This document shows, in pieces, positions 19,227-29,305 of a stretch of 64,000 nucleotides of DNA. Under the pieces are notes generated by a model. That model was not told where the DNA came from. It saw only the letters and a list, made by a program, of their open reading frames with translations, and did no database searches. Location of the stretch: NCBI RefSeq assembly GCF_004379335.1, contig NZ_CP038013.1:992001-1056000 (forward strand). The letters are read 5' to 3'. The stretch is from Spiroplasma gladiatoris. Its GTDB lineage: Bacteria > Bacillota_I > Bacilli_A > Mycoplasmatales > Mycoplasmataceae. How positions within the stretch are numbered: position 1 is the first letter of the stretch; every line of letters begins with the position of its first letter. A program made the position numbers and the translations under genes.

Positions 19227-20471
19227 TTATATACATTTTACACTAAAATATTTTTTTTTCCCTTTTTTGACTATGATAATGCCTTCTTGGGAGATAAAAT
19301 TTTCTTCTATAACATCGTTTTCTGAAAAATTATTTCTATTTTTAATAGTTATTGAATTATCTCTTATTAGCTCTCTTGCTTCACGGTTTGATGAAGCGAT
19401 TTTGGCTTCAACTAAAAATTCTATTATATTTAATCCTAATTTAGATTCGCTGTTTGGAATTGATCTTATAATTGATTTTAATTCATTAGGTTCTAGACTT
19501 TCAATATCACCTGAAAAAAAAGCTTCTGTTATTTTAATTGCTTTTTCATAACCTGAATTACCATGCACTCAACTAACAACTTCTTTTCCAAGTCTTTTTT
19601 GCGCTAACCTCTTAAACGGTTCTTTATTGTGTTCTTCCATAATGTTTTTAATTTCTTCTAAATTAAGTGTTGTTAAATGTTTAAAAAAAGTTTCTAAATC
19701 ATCGTCATCTTGATTTACAAAAAACTGATAAAATTCATATTCACTAGTTTTATCTGCATCCAATCATAAAGTTCCTGATTCTGATTTTCCAAACTTACCA
19801 CCATCTTTTTTAGTTAAAAGTTTTAATGTTACACCAGCTGCTTTTGAGTTTTCTCTCTTTATTCTTGAAGCAATATAATCTGTTCCACTTGTTATGTTAC
19901 CTCATTGGTCAGAACCTCCGATTTGAATTTTACAATTTTTCATTGTATATAATTTATAAAAATCATATGCTTGCAACATTGTGTAAGAAAATTCAGTAAC
20001 ACTTAGACCTTTTTCAACTCTTGAGGCAATATTTTCTTTTGATAGTAAATAAGCTAAATTAAAATCTTTTCCTATTTCTCTTAAAAAATCAATTAAGCTC
20101 ATTTTGCCTAATCAATCATTGTTATTTATTACTTCAATTGAAGGAATAATTTTTTTTACTTGTTTTTCAATAGCCAAAACATTTGTTTCCACTTGTTCTG
20201 TTGATAATAAGACTCTTTCTGAGCTTTTGAAACTAGGATCTCCAATCATCCCAGTTGCTCCACCTAATATTAAAATTGGTTGAAAACCAAAATCTTGAAA
20301 CCTTTTTAAGTTCATTAAAGGAATTATGTGTCCAATGTGCAAAGAGTCAGCAGTTGGATCAAAACCACAATATACACCTGCTTTTTCTTTTTGTGCTTCT
20401 ATTATTTTGTTTTCATTTGTTGCTTGATTAAATAAATCTCTTTCTTTTAGTTCCACTAAAATAGATTTCAT
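19227..20471 (-). CDS. tyrS: Tyrosyl-tRNA synthetase
   Basis: 414 residues. Class I aminoacyl-tRNA synthetase. The HIGH motif appears as LHIGHIIPL (about residues 45-53), the Tyr-binding segments as YCGFDPTADS and QAYDFYKLY, QIGGSDQWGNI confirms TyrRS, and the KMSKS equivalent is KFGKSES. The C-terminal S4-like RNA-binding domain covers about residues 345-414. I take the ATG at 20471 because GAGGAGC lies 6 bases upstream; a longer frame from 20516 only extends into the preceding gene. No T-box is visible upstream. It follows the YtxH-like gene with one base between. Confidence 0.95.
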
Positions 20472-20472
20472 C

Positions 20473-20970
20473 TTATTGCTCCTCATTTTTCTTGCTATCT
20501 TTTTTACTATCTCCAATTACAGCAACATCTTCACTCATACTTGCACTAACATCTTTAACTTCTGAGTAAACTTGGTCTGCTTTGTCAATTACATCCACTG
20601 TTATTAAAGCTAAGTCTTTTGCAATTGATTGCATATTTTTAGAATTTTTCATTTCTTTTCCTATTTTCATAGTAGTTTGACCCATTTTTAACAAAATTTT
20701 ATAAGCTAATTCTTTAGTTTGTGCTGAGTCTAGTTCATCGCTTGCTTCTTTTAACTTATCTAATTTCATTTCAATACTTGCAACAACTTCGTCACTCTCG
20801 TTACTTTGAGTTTTTTCTCAAGCTTCGTCAAGTGCTGATATAAATTTTTTTATTTGAGGACGATATTTTTTTAAATAGTTTACAAAATCAATTCTTAATT
20901 CAATTCCTTTTTTAGGAGCTAATAGCATTCCTATAAATGCAAAACCTATAAATTTGGCTAATCTAAACAT
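20473..20970 (-). CDS. YtxH-like protein
   Basis: 165 residues including a UGA Trp at about residue 51. The N-terminus MFRLAKFIGFAFIGMLLAPKKG is a short membrane segment followed by the LLAPKKG-x-E-L-R motif typical of the YtxH family (general stress proteins in Bacillus), followed by a long charged helical region. The TAAGGAG ribosome binding site supports the ATG at 20970. The upstream gene resembles YtxG, so the pair mirrors the Bacillus ytxGH arrangement. Molecular role unknown. Confidence 0.75.
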
Positions 20971-20987
20971 AATTTTTACTCCTTAAA

Positions 20988-21338
20988 TTAATCTTCTGTA
21001 TTGGCAAAATCCCTTAATTTTTCTACCATTTTATAAAAAATATCTTTGTTTTTTGTTGCAACTTTAACTCATGATTTTACATTTCTTTTTGCAAATGCAT
21101 CAAAAATATCAATGTAATTAGATACTCTTTCTACAGTATCAACTGTTGCACTTAAAATTTCTGATTTATAAGTTAAATCTTCAAAGAAATAATCAACTTT
21201 CTTTGCCGCAATTCCCACTTTTCTTAAAGTAATTATTGTGTATAAAACTAAAATAATTGCTAAAATCATTAATACAATTATTAGTCCTGTTTGAGTTGCG
21301 CTAAGCGCATCTGTTGCAAATAAATTAATTGTTAACAT
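20988..21338 (-). CDS. YtxG/DUF948-like membrane protein
   Basis: 116 residues. One N-terminal membrane helix (GLIIVLMILAIILVLYTIITL, about residues 18-38) followed by a helical cytosolic part with VDYFFEDLTYKSEILSATVD, matching the DUF948 layout of YtxG. A UGA Trp lies at 21069-21071. The ribosome binding site AAGGAG is well spaced. It is 17 bases upstream of the YtxH-like gene and probably co-transcribed with it and tyrS. Function not established. Confidence 0.65.
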
Positions 21339-21420
21339 ATAATTCTCCTTAAAAACAATTCATTATCATTATACATTATTAAAAAAGATAAGTTATTTAT
21401 TATTTGAAACGCTTTTTTTA

Positions 21421-21448
21421 TTAAAAAACAAGCTTAATTAAGCTTGTT
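21421..21448 (-). terminator. Terminator of the coiled-coil gene pair
   Basis: AACAAGCTTA and TAAGCTTGTT form a perfect 10-bp stem followed by a T tract on the minus strand, just past the stop codon at 21455. Confidence 0.85.
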
Positions 21449-21454
21449 TATCCA

Positions 21455-22192
21455 TTATTCTTCATTATCCTTGTTATACTTTTCTACTTCTTTAGCTCAC
21501 GAACCTTTTCTTCTATGTATAGAATTATCTTGTTTTTCTGGTTTAACAGATTCACTATAATCAACATGACTTTCTCAGTTGAAAGCCTTTTTGTTAGATA
21601 AAGCAGCTTCACGCATTGCTACAAGTTTTTGTGCTCTTCTTGTTTCTGAATTATATGCGTTGTCATAAATTTTTTTTCTTCTGTCTTTTAAACTCATATT
21701 TTGGTCAAAAGTTTGTTGTGGGTCAACCAGTTTTAAATTTTGATGAATTTGACTAAGTTTATTTTCATAAATTTCTTTTAGTTCGATTGTTTTTTCAACT
21801 TTTTCTTCACTAACGCCTTTATTTTTCATAACTTCAATTTTTTTAGAGTATTTATTTAATAATTTATTGACTTTATTTTCTTCTTTCATTAACATTTTTT
21901 GTTTTTTTATAATTTTTTCGTGTTTGTCTCTAAGTTCTGTTGTAAGTTCTCCAATAGTTTTTTCTAATTCATTTCTTTCTGGTGCTGAAAAGTTTGGTTC
22001 TTGTTTTTTTCTTGGTTTAATGATATTTACATCTTCATTCTTTTGACCATTAATTTGTTGGTCTAATCTAGAAGGTCTTATGAACTCTTTTTCATTAACT
22101 CCTTTGATTAGTTCGTCACTTTTTTTTATTTCTTCAAATCTTTTTTGTGGATCTGCTTTTAACAAACTTTGTGTATTTTTATCTTTATCCAT
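21455..22192 (-). CDS. Coiled-coil hypothetical protein
   Basis: 245 residues, highly charged. Predicted coiled coil from about residues 70 to 160 (KHEKIIKKQKMLMKEENKVN heptad-like pattern). UGA Trp codons occur near the C-terminus (AFNWESHVDYSES and KGSWAKEVEKYN). No signal peptide, membrane helix or known domain. It lies 27 bases downstream of another coiled-coil gene with similar composition; both carry a basic segment followed by an acidic aromatic patch, so they may be distant paralogues or partners in a cytoskeletal or envelope-associated structure. No function is assigned. Confidence 0.7.
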
Positions 22193-22219
22193 AATTTTTC
22201 ACCCTATCTTTTACCCAAT

Positions 22220-23071
22220 TTATATTTTTTTCTTTATTTTTTCAGCTATTTTACTCAAATATTCGTCAATATTTTTAAGTTTTGATGTTAAAAATTTCTT
22301 TTTAGCATCACCACTAGAATATTCTTTATTTTCTATTTCTTCTAAACTAACATTTGTTTCTTTTTCAAAATCTATATCATTTAACTCTTTTAAAAAAGAG
22401 ATCTTTTCAATTATTTCTTTTTTTAGTTCTTCAACTTTTTTATAATTTTTTTTATTATTAGTTTGTTTAAAATCAAAAACTCCTGTATATAAAGCACCAT
22501 CACGTGCTTCTCTTTTTTCTTGAGCTTCTTTTGATAAACGCATTTTTCTTTCTAACTCAGATTCAATTTTTTTATTTTTTAAATTTTTATTTAAAAATTG
22601 TTTAGCTCTATCTGCATAATTTTCTATTTTCGATTTAGACAAATCTGTATATAGATTTTCATCAACTCCACCACTTCTTTTTAATTGCTCAATTTTATGC
22701 AATTTTGCAATGACTGGGTCGTTTTCTATAATTTGATTTTGTAATTTTTCTGAGTTATTTCTTGCGTTATTAATAATAGATCCCAATGGACCTGAGTTTT
22801 TTTTATTTGGTTTTAAAATATTTAACTTCTTTTTCATACTTGCTAATTTTTCAGCAATTTCTTCAGTTTCTTGATTTTGAGAATCTGATTCAAGGTTTAA
22901 TTCTCTTGTTACATCTTTTAATGAAGGACCAGCATTTTCAGAATCAATAAATACTGGTTCTAGATTTAACATTGGATCATCATTGTAACTTCAGTGATTT
23001 AGTTGTCTATCTTCTTCTTGCTTTAAATAATCACTACTTAAATTTGATTTCTTTTTTTTAATTAAACCCAT
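22220..23071 (-). CDS. Coiled-coil hypothetical protein
   Basis: 283 residues, rich in Lys, Glu and Asn. The start ATG at 23071 follows GGAGATG. N-terminus MGLIKKKKSNLSSDYLK, then HWSYNDDPMLNLEP with a UGA Trp, followed by alternating helical and low-complexity segments; two probable coiled coils at about residues 60-95 and 190-283. No catalytic motif or membrane segment is seen. It precedes the similar protein at 21455-22192 and follows pncB, with which it may be co-transcribed (20 bases apart). Confidence 0.7.
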
Positions 23072-23091
23072 AAAATCATCTCCTTAGTACA

Positions 23092-24135
23092 TTAATAATA
23101 TTTTATACTTTTTATTCTTGATGAACTAATATTTTGTCTTCCATATTTAGCCTGGTTAACTCCATTAATTTGAACTAAATCACCAGTAAAATATATTTTA
23201 TCTTTTGTAATTGCTTCTCCAACACCATAAATATCCACTGGTGTGTTTTGTTCTTCAAATAATTTAATTTTTTTACTATCAAAACCTGAAGAAACTATAA
23301 TTTTTACGTGATTATGACCAGCTTTATCAAGTTCGTTTCTCAATAACTTTACTAATGTTGGATTAACACCGTGCAGTTCATTTTCTTTTTCTATTAAATT
23401 AGATAGTGATTTATCTATAAGTGAGTTTGATGTATCCAATCTAACAGCATATAGTTTTTCTTTAAATTCATTAGCTGCTTTTAAGCTATCATTTATACAA
23501 TCATTATTATAATCAACAAGTGCTACTAAGTTATTTTCTGGAAAGACATCTTGATAAGCTTTTAAAGCCATTATCAAATCTCCATCAAACGAAGCGATTA
23601 GAGCATGCGGCATAGTTCCTTTTAAGTTTGGTTCTAAATCTATATATTCAAAATTAGCTTGTGTTACAAGGTTTGAGTTTCCTCCCACATACGAAGCATA
23701 GCCATCAATTTGTTGAGTATTATAAACATCCATTCTATCATTCATATTTAATATAATTTTATTATTTGCTACTTTTTTTAAATTGTAAACATTTGTAGCA
23801 ATTGTTGATGCTCTTGATAATATTCCATCAAATAAACCTTCAAACTTTGCAAAATCTTTGTATTTTCCAGTTATTTTTAAAACCGGTTCTAATTCATTTG
23901 CAATTTGTCCATCTTCAAGAGCTTCAACTGTCAAGTCTTTTACATTACTTAAACGTAGAATTTCACATATTATTTCTATTCCACAAACAACAGTATTTTG
24001 TTTTCTTTGAAATCATTGCATAGTAACTATTTGATTTGGTTTAAATTTATCAAGAATTTCTCTTGTTTTTCTAAAATAATCTGCACAATAATACTCATCA
24101 AAAATTCGAGTATCAATGTTAAATTTATTTTTCAT
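23092..24135 (-). CDS. pncB: Nicotinate phosphoribosyltransferase
   Basis: 347 residues, cytosolic. Converts nicotinate and PRPP to nicotinate mononucleotide in NAD salvage. The motifs DGYASYVGGNSNL (about residues 144-156), GTMPHALIASFDGD (substrate region with conserved His) and IIVSSGFDSKKI, then VDIYGVGEAIT (phosphate-binding) are characteristic of the short NAPRT type. The ATG at 24135 overlaps the ytpR stop codon (TAATG), so the two are translationally coupled. A UGA Trp lies near residue 43. Confidence 0.9.
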
Positions 24136-24716
24136 TAAATCACCTCTCAAATTGATTTGCCAATTTTATTTTGATCTATATTTAATTCTATTATTCCTTC
24201 ATCATTTAATGAATCATTAGTGATGTTAAGTTCTTTTTTACTACAAAGCATTCCAAAAGAGTCGTAACCTTTTAAAAAACCTTTTAATATTTGTTTTCCA
24301 TCAGGCATAAATGCACCAACAGTTGCCAAACAAGTTAACATTCCTTTTTTAACATTTTTTGCTCCACAAACTATTTGAATTATATTATTACCATCATTTA
24401 CCTTGCATAAAGATAAGTGTGTATTTTTAATTGGTTCACATTCTTCTACTTTTGCAACAACAAATTGATTTTCTAAAGTATCAATTTTTATTATACTTTT
24501 TAGTGATTCTTTTACATAATCTTTTAATTCGTTTGCTTCTAATAAATATTTTTTGTTTTTATCAATTTCTGGGTTAAATATATTTATTCCAACGATTTCT
24601 GAGTCATTATATAAAACCTCTTTATTTTCTAAGGAAATCGTTTTATTAACAGGTTTATTAGAAATTAATGTCATTAAAACATCAAAGTTTTTATTATAAT
24701 TTATAAAAATTTTCAT
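24135..24716 (-). CDS. ytpR: YtpR-like tRNA-binding domain protein
   Basis: 193 residues. The C-terminal two thirds is an EMAP II/tRNA-binding OB fold, with VVAKVEECEPIKNTHLSLCK, VCGAKNVKKG and GYDSFGMLCSKKEL, the same fold as the N-terminus of PheT. YtpR proteins of Firmicutes have no established role. The true start is the ATG at 24716, 8 bases after GGAG; an upstream TTG at 24722 overlaps that site. It is translationally coupled to pncB through TAATG. Confidence 0.85.
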
Positions 24717-24847
24717 AGTCAATTCTCCTTTAACACTTGGAAAGATTACAAAACAATTATATAATAAATTTATATTTTATATTACTATGCAACCAAAAAA
24801 GGTTTAATTTTGTAGAATATATAAAATTTGCTTATAGGAGAGTGAAA

Positions 24848-25690
24848 ATGAAAATTGCAATACTTATTGATTCATCTGCAGGGATAAAAGATGTAAAAAA
24901 TTATAAAGATATGTATTTAGTGCCATTAATGATTACAAAAGAAGATGGCGAACAAATTAGTGATGATGAAAACTTTGAATCAAATGAATTTTATCAATTA
25001 CACGAAAAACAATTATTAAAAACATCAATGTCTATACCAGGAACTATGCTTGGTAAATGAGACGAATTATTAAAAGAATATGATAATGTTGTTTGTTTAT
25101 TGTTATCTAAGGGTTTATCTGGACAATTCGAAACATATCGAATGTTTTCTCAACAAGAAGAATATCTAAATAAGGTGTTTGTTGTTGACACAAATGGAGT
25201 AAGTATTATTTTAAAACAACAAGTTTTAGACACATTAGAATTAGTAAAACAAGGTAAGACTGGACAAGAAATTTGTCAAATAATAGAGTCAAGAAATAAG
25301 AATTTCAACTGCTTTATTGTACCAAAAACTCTTGATCAACTAGTTAGAGGAGGAAGAATTTCAAAGGCTGCTGCTTCAATGGCAAAGCTTTTAAAGATTA
25401 ATCCAATTCTAAGATATGATGGAGAAATTGACAAAGAAGATAAAACAAGAACTTTTAAAAAAGCTATAGAAACAGCAATAGATTTGTTAAAGAAAAAAAC
25501 CAAATCAACTACTTTACAAGTTGACTTTTCTTATTCTAGAACAGAGGAAGAAACATTAGAATTTGTAAAAAAAACTATTATTGAAAAAGGGTTTACAATA
25601 AGATTGCAAGATGATATACCAAATACAATTACTTGTCATACAGGTAAAGATACTTTTGCAATAGCTATTTGAGACGATAATCTAAATTAA
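24848..25690 (+). CDS. DegV family fatty-acid-binding protein
   Basis: 280 residues. DegV proteins bind fatty acids and act as the FakB subunit that presents them to the kinase FakA for incorporation of exogenous fatty acids, which fits a mollicute that scavenges lipids. Visible motifs: KIAILIDSSAGIKD at the N-terminus, TSMSIPG (about residues 58-64), LLSKGLSGQFET and the C-terminal CHTGKDTFAIAI. UGA Trp codons occur near residue 70 and at the C-terminus. I start at the ATG at 24848 behind AGGAGAG. The next gene is a DegV paralogue 19 bases downstream. Confidence 0.9.
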
Positions 25691-25709
25691 TAATTAAGGG
25701 GGAATAAAA

Positions 25710-26573
25710 ATGAAAATTGGAATTTTAGTTGATAGTTCAACAGGTTTAGAACCAAGCAAATTAACCAATACAAATATTGAAGTTATACCACTTCATATTA
25801 TAATAAATAGCGAAAATGATATTTTAGATGTTAAAGAACAAAGAGAAAAAAATAAAATTTATGAACAAATACAAAACGGTGTAAATGTTACAACTAGCCA
25901 AGCATCTCCTGGTGAACTAATTGTAAAATATGAAGAAATGTTAATGAAATATGATCATATCATTCATTTACCAATTCCTTCAAATTTATCTGGTATGGCT
26001 CAAACAGCTGTTATGGTTTCAAAAGATGAAGAGTTCTTAGGTAAAGTTACTGTTGTTAATCATTTTTTAGCAGCTAACTTATTAGGGAGATTAGTATTTC
26101 AATTAAATGAAATGACAAAAAATGAAAATCTAACAATTGAACAGTATTTAGAAAAAATTGATGATTGATCTAAAAAGTCTGTTATATATTTAATTCCTAG
26201 TGATTTAAAAAAATTAGCTAAAGGTGGTAGAGCACAATCTTTATTGCTTTCTGTTTTAAAACTTTTAAAACAGAAAATAGCAATTCAATGAGGAGAAAAA
26301 CCTAAAAAAGTAGCTATGGGAAGAACAATTGCATCTATAATTGATAAACTATTAGATAATATTAATACTAATTTTTCAAAAGAAATAAAGTTAATTTTTG
26401 TACACACAGAAATAATTAGTAACAAATTTTTAACTCAAATTAAAGAAAAATTAGAATTAATTAAAATAGATTATGACGATGAAATTATTCCTACTCCATT
26501 CCCTTGTCATTCGGGTCTAGATACAATAGGATTTTTAATTTATGAAAAAAGTTTGCAAAATAAAAATGATTAG
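25710..26573 (+). CDS. DegV family fatty-acid-binding protein (second paralogue)
   Basis: 287 residues. The same fold as the upstream gene: KIGILVDSSTGLEPS, VTTSQASPGE, HLPIPSNLSGMAQTA and the C-terminal CHSGLDTIGFLIYEK. It uses UGA for Trp in the middle third. The ribosome binding site is AAGGGGGA. Two tandem DegV/FakB-type proteins suggest different fatty-acid preferences, such as saturated and unsaturated chains in characterised FakB pairs; which one binds which cannot be read here. A strong terminator follows. Confidence 0.9.
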
Positions 26574-26597
26574 TAACTAAACTAATCATTTTTTTAT
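26563..26597 (+). terminator. Terminator of the DegV pair
   Basis: AAAATGATTAGT and ACTAATCATTTT pair perfectly around AACTAA, followed by a T tract. Confidence 0.9.
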
Positions 26598-26602
26598 CTT
26601 AT

Positions 26603-26678
26603 TGGCAGGGATAGCAGGACTTGAACCCACGACACTCGGATTTGGAGTCCGATGTTCTACCAACTGAACTATATCCCT
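26603..26678 (-). tRNA. trnW: tRNA-Trp (anticodon CCA)
   Basis: 76 bases with encoded CCA. The acceptor AGGGATA pairs with TATCCCT, the discriminator is G, and the anticodon loop is CTCCAAA, giving CCA for the UGG codon. T-arm GTGGGTTCAAGTCC. It differs from the neighbouring tRNA-Trp(UCA) at very few positions: the anticodon and one acceptor pair. Confidence 0.97.
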
Positions 26679-26682
26679 AAAT

Positions 26683-26709
26683 AAAAAACCTTACATTAAG
26701 TAAGGTTTT
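26683..26709 (-). terminator. Terminator between the two tRNA-Trp genes
   Basis: Minus-strand AAAACCTTAC pairs with GTAAGGTTTT and is followed by six T residues. It lies between tRNA-Trp(UCA), transcribed first, and tRNA-Trp(CCA), so only read-through or a separate promoter would supply the second tRNA. A similar attenuator arrangement is known from Mycoplasma capricolum. Confidence 0.85.
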
Positions 26710-26719
26710 AATTCCTATT

Positions 26720-26795
26720 TGGCAGGGGTAGCAGGACTTGAACCCACGACACTCGGATTTGAAGTCCGATGTTCTACCAACTGAACTATACCCCT
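26720..26795 (-). tRNA. trnW: tRNA-Trp (anticodon UCA), reads UGA
   Basis: 76 bases with encoded CCA. The acceptor AGGGGTA pairs with TACCCCT and the anticodon loop CTTCAAA gives UCA, which decodes UGA and UGG. This directly supports genetic code 4 for the organism. Transcribed upstream of tRNA-Trp(CCA). Confidence 0.97.
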
Positions 26796-26844
26796 AAATA
26801 ACCCTATAATTATACATTAAAATGCACAAGAGTTATATATTTAT

Positions 26845-27279
26845 TTATTTTTTACAATCTTTACAAGTACCATAAACATCTAGTTTAAAATAATCTAACT
26901 TAAATTCAGCAGATTGCATAAGAGGTTTTAATGTTTCTGTAACTTTTTCATCAATTGATGAGTAATCAATGTGTTCAAATTTTTTACAATTGTAACAATT
27001 TATATGTATCAGTTTTGGCGCTACTGCTTCATATACAATTTGTTTTCCATTTATACTGTTTGCAAATAATAAATTTAAATTTAAAAGCAGATCTATATTA
27101 TTATAAATAGACATCACGTTTACTGAACCCATTTGCATTTCTAATTCTGCTATTAACTCGCTTATAGTAAAATGTTTTCTAGAAGCTACAATTTTTAAAA
27201 CACACTGTCTAACAAATGTGATTTTAATTTTGTTTTGTTTAAGAGTACTAATGTACTCTTTATAAAGTTCATCGCTCAT
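26845..27279 (-). CDS. Fur family transcriptional regulator
   Basis: 144 residues. The N-terminal winged helix (KITFVRQCVLKIVASRKHFT, then SVNVMSIYNNIDLLLNLNLL as recognition helix and wing) is followed by a dimerisation domain with metal-ligand pairs CYNC (about residues 95-98) and CKDC at the C-terminus, the structural zinc site of Fur, PerR and Zur. Whether it senses iron, peroxide or zinc cannot be told. It lies 2 bases after acpP and probably belongs to the 26845-29229 operon. Confidence 0.88.
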   Translation of the reverse strand: MSDELYKEYISTLKQNKIKITFVRQCVLKIVASRKHFTISELIAELEMQMGSVNVMSIYNNIDLLLNLNLLFANSINGKQIVYEAVAPKLIHINCYNCKKFEHIDYSSIDEKVTETLKPLMQSAEFKLDYFKLDVYGTCKDCKK

Positions 27280-27281
27280 AA

Positions 27282-27509
27282 TTAGTTTTTAGCTAAAGTT
27301 TCAATAATTCCAACCAAATCATTTACTGTTTTGATTTCAAGTAATTGATCGTCAGACAATGTTATATCTAATTTTTCTTCTAAATATACAACCATGTCCA
27401 TTAAGTCTAGAGAATCTAATCCCAAAGCTTTGAACTCTGTATCTTTAGTTATAGTCGCTTTTGTACCCTTACTTATAAGGGTTTTTTTTACTTCTTCAAA
27501 ATAATTCAT
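27282..27509 (-). CDS. acpP: Acyl carrier protein
   Basis: 75 residues, acidic, four-helix carrier protein. The phosphopantetheine attachment Ser is in LGLDSLDLMDMV (DSL motif at about residues 36-38). Mollicutes without full fatty-acid synthesis keep ACP for phospholipid acyl transfer. I use the ATG at 27509 (MNYFEEVKK), which has a GGTGAT ribosome binding site, rather than the TTG at 27521. Flanked by fur and a membrane-anchored unknown protein. Confidence 0.93.
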   Translation of the reverse strand: MNYFEEVKKTLISKGTKATITKDTEFKALGLDSLDLMDMVVYLEEKLDITLSDDQLLEIKTVNDLVGIIETLAKN

Positions 27510-27527
27510 TTTAATCACCAACTTATA

Positions 27528-28001
27528 TTATATATACTTTGTTTGATAATTCCATACTAAATATTTATTTGAAAAAAATACGCTATTATAAAATACTTTT
27601 ACTAAGTTTGGTTTTGTTTTTTTATTAAACTCAAACTTCAAATGAAGTTTTTCACTTTTAGGACCTAAATAACTAAAGTGTTTTAAAAAATAATATTTAA
27701 ATATCTCTGTTTTTATATAAGGTAAATTTATATCAAAACCAATTATGTCTGTCTTTTCTTCTTTTTTAAATGTTATTTTTTTGTTTTTCTCAACAAACTC
27801 GTCTTCTATACTTTTAAAATCATTATTTTCTTCTGTATCTTTATCATTATTGTTATTGTCGTTATTGTCGTTTGTTTCGATTAAATCCGATTTATTATTA
27901 AAAACAAACTTTACTAATACAGTTGATGTAATTGCTGCAAATGAGATGACAACCAAAAACGGAATTACTATTCTATATAATAATTTCTTGGTTTTTTTCA
28001 A
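27528..28001 (-). CDS. Membrane-anchored hypothetical protein
   Basis: 157 residues if started at the TTG at 28001 (MKKTKKLLYR), the only start-like codon before the membrane segment VIPFLVVISFAAITSTVLVKF (about residues 13-33). A low-complexity N-D-K linker (about 40-60) and a C-terminal globular domain (DIIGFDINLPYIKTEIFKYY) follow. It overlaps the 3' end of the upstream gene by 29 bases in another frame, and no Shine-Dalgarno precedes the TTG, so coupling to the upstream gene is likely. N-in, C-out topology expected. No family recognised. Confidence 0.6.
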   Translation of the reverse strand: MKKTKKLLYRIVIPFLVVISFAAITSTVLVKFVFNNKSDLIETNDNNDNNNNDKDTEENNDFKSIEDEFVEKNKKITFKKEEKTDIIGFDINLPYIKTEIFKYYFLKHFSYLGPKSEKLHLKFEFNKKTKPNLVKVFYNSVFFSNKYLVWNYQTKYI

Positions 28002-29229
28002 TAAAATCTAGGATCTTTTCTTTATTTTTGTCATCAAATTTTAACTCAGAAAAACTAAAGTTATCAAAATTAATCAAGTATGCTCTTTGTGTTTCGAAAC
28101 TCAGATCATCAACTTCCACCAGAATATCAGACAAGTTATAAGGAGTATTATTTTTATAAAAGTTAATTTTTAAGCCCCCATAATTAATATCTCACTCAAA
28201 ATTAAAACTTTTTTCTAAACTAGTGTTTTTCATAATACCTTCCTCACCTAAATCACTTTCAATAACTTTATTTTTTTTAAAATCTAGTTTTGTTTTCACA
28301 TTTGTTTTAAGAGTATAACTTTTGTCATACTCTGTTTTTATTAAAGGGTTAGGTTTTTTTAGATCATAATATTCACTTAAATTTTCTAAATTTATAGAGT
28401 AATTAGCTTCTACAATTTTATTATCATTCTGCCCCATTTTTAAGTTAGTTAAGAATCTGTTTAATTCAATCCCTAATAAACTTTTTTGATTGTCATCAAA
28501 TCTATCAAAAAAGTAATTTTTTGCTTTTAGTTTAACGTCAAAATCGATTCTTTTATTATTATCAAAAGTTTCGTATTCTATAAGTTTTTTAGCTAGTACA
28601 ACATCTTTTTTAAAATTAATATCATAATCATTTTTTAAACTTAAATAAACAAAATCATGCAATAAAATTGCTTTGTTATCTACAGAAGTATATTGTCTTA
28701 AATCGATTCTTATGTGACCGTTTGCAATATTATTAAAATTACCAATAGTATTGCTACACTTCAATGAATAACTTATATTTAAGGAGTTATTATTTTCAAA
28801 AGATTTTGTTGGAATTAACACTTCTCTAAATTCAACATTAGACATCTCTTTTAGTTTACTATAACTAGTTTTAAACATCATACTTTTAATAATATTTTTC
28901 TCTGTTCGATCATTTTTAGGTCATTCTATTTTAATAGATTCAGACCCTTTATCAGAATCTATTGCCATATTTACTTCGGTTTTTTCAATTTTAAATGTTT
29001 TTTCATTATCTCTTGTACTTCTTAATCGTGATCAGGCATCAACACTAATTGTAGGTCTAACTAAAATTCTATAATGTTTTTCTTTCCCCACATAAAAAAT
29101 TTGGTTAACAAAAATAACATCCATTGCCAAAAAATCATTTTGCTGAGATTGATTAATTATTTTGTTTCCAATATCATTGTTATTTTGTAATTCTCCAACA
29201 TCATGTTGATTTTGTAATTGTGCATCCAT
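27973..29229 (-). CDS. Hypothetical beta-rich protein
   Basis: 418 residues with several UGA Trp codons; the stop TAG at 27973-27975 lies inside the next gene. The start ATG at 29229 follows a perfect GGAGG. No signal peptide or membrane helix. The first 30 residues are Gln/Asn-rich (MDAQLQNQHDVGELQNNND); the rest alternates short hydrophobic strands with charged turns, suggesting repeated beta domains. First gene of a probable operon with the membrane-anchored unknown, acpP and fur. No family recognised; the two unknown proteins may act together at the membrane. Confidence 0.7.
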
Positions 29230-29305
29230 AAAATACCTCCAATTAAATAATCGAAAAAAAATCAAAGTATTTTACAACTTTGATTAATTATTTTAATTAT
29301 AAAAA

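Noticed and set aside
20472-20516. N-terminal extension of TyrRS from 20516
   Set aside because: It overlaps the preceding YtxH-like gene and lacks a ribosome binding site; ATG 20471 has GAGGAGC at the right distance.
20476-20516. T-box riboswitch before tyrS
   Set aside because: tyrS starts directly after another gene and there is no T-box sequence or specifier hairpin.
24737-24847. N-terminal extension of the first DegV protein
   Set aside because: The DegV consensus begins at MKIAILIDSSAG behind AGGAGAG; the upstream part is not family-like and covers the promoter region.
27745-28011. Plus-strand hydrophobic frame opposite the 27528-28001 gene
   Set aside because: Antisense shadow of an N/D-rich linker and membrane segment, without start signals.
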